Positions 7,359-7,481 of a stretch of 7,481 nucleotides of DNA are shown in pieces. A model generated the notes under the pieces. The model was not told where the DNA came from. It saw nothing but the letters and a program-made list of their open reading frames with translations, and searched no databases. Each line of letters begins with the position of its first letter. Positions within the stretch are counted from its first letter, which is position 1. The stretch spans positions 1-7,481 of the forward strand of contig JACNJI010000241.1 of assembly GCA_014382645.1 (NCBI GenBank). The letters run 5' to 3'. Origin of the DNA: Verrucomicrobiota bacterium (GTDB lineage: Bacteria; Verrucomicrobiota; Verrucomicrobiia; Opitutales; Seribacteraceae). The position numbers and the translations under genes are program-made.

Positions 7359-7394
7359 GCCCGCCATTGGTTGAAACAGGGGCGGGCAGCTTTT
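7359..7394 (+). terminator. GC-rich hairpin with T-run, terminator-like
   Basis: GCCCGCC (7359-7365) and GGCGGGC (7381-7387) form a perfect 7-bp GC-only stem with a 15-base loop. Three bases (AGC) separate it from four T (7391-7394). The stem is strong; the long loop and the gap before a short T-run are less typical. The T-run is only on the + strand side, so it would end rightward transcription, either read-through from the oxidoreductase gene or the transcript starting near 7321. Nothing supportable was found from 7395 to the right end. Confidence 0.45.
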
Positions 7395-7481
7395 ATGTAC
7401 CGATTAAGTGTCATCCCAAATTCGGCACGGCTTTACCGGAGGGCACCGAAACCCAGCCATAAACGCCTAAGATCCTGATAC

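Noticed and set aside
7395..7478. 27-codon + strand ORF after the terminator hairpin, and an 18-codon minus-strand ORF at 7404-7460
   Set aside because: Both are very short, overlap each other, lack a ribosome binding site and have no recognisable sequence.
1..7481. CRISPR arrays, tRNA or rRNA genes, insertion sequences, attachment sites
   Set aside because: No spaced direct repeats, cloverleaf-like sequence, transposase-like coding or long terminal inverted repeats were seen on either strand.

Overview
The window looks like chromosomal DNA from a member of the PVC superphylum, most likely Verrucomicrobiota or a relative such as Planctomycetota or Lentisphaerota. This is inferred from protein style. 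The first large gene carries the N-terminal Trp-Pro-Gln-Phe-Arg-Gly-Pro signature typical of secreted PQQ-like beta-propeller proteins in those phyla. It is followed by a second, larger propeller protein, a Tat-exported alpha/beta hydrolase, and a Tat-exported Gfo/Idh/MocA oxidoreductase. No rRNA or marker gene is present to settle the phylum.

Layout, all on the + strand. Bases 1-321 hold no gene I can name. The extreme left end is cytosine-rich, with a run of nine C, and short open stretches exist on both strands. Then come a secreted single-domain PQQ-like propeller (322-1668), an AT-rich 113-base gap, a secreted 895-residue two-part propeller protein (1782-4469), and an alpha/beta hydrolase of the acetyl-xylan-esterase-like type (4466-5574). 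The hydrolase start overlaps the previous stop as ATGA. A 136-base gap and the oxidoreductase (5711-7111) follow. The last 370 bases are non-coding and hold two terminator-like hairpins with a sigma70-type promoter candidate between them.

The most notable point is that the hydrolase is broken. Its reading frame changes twice, each change equivalent to one extra base, and one of them falls exactly in a run of five C. When the three pieces are joined they give a complete 368-residue protein with a Tat-like N-terminus and a Gly-Leu-Ser-Tyr-Gly-Gly nucleophile elbow. The position where the family normally has its catalytic histidine reads glutamine. Frameshifts alone could be sequencing errors. 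The substitution in the triad makes real decay, or a non-catalytic descendant, more likely.

All four products carry export signals (two Sec-like, two Tat-like), so the cluster probably acts in the periplasm or at the cell surface. A role in handling carbohydrates or their acyl esters would fit a hydrolase next to a sugar-type dehydrogenase, but no substrate can be read from the sequence. I see no new defence, mobile or RNA-guided system. The least explained parts are the left edge and the 3' region, where a promoter followed about 70 bases later by a hairpin with a T-run could encode a small RNA.
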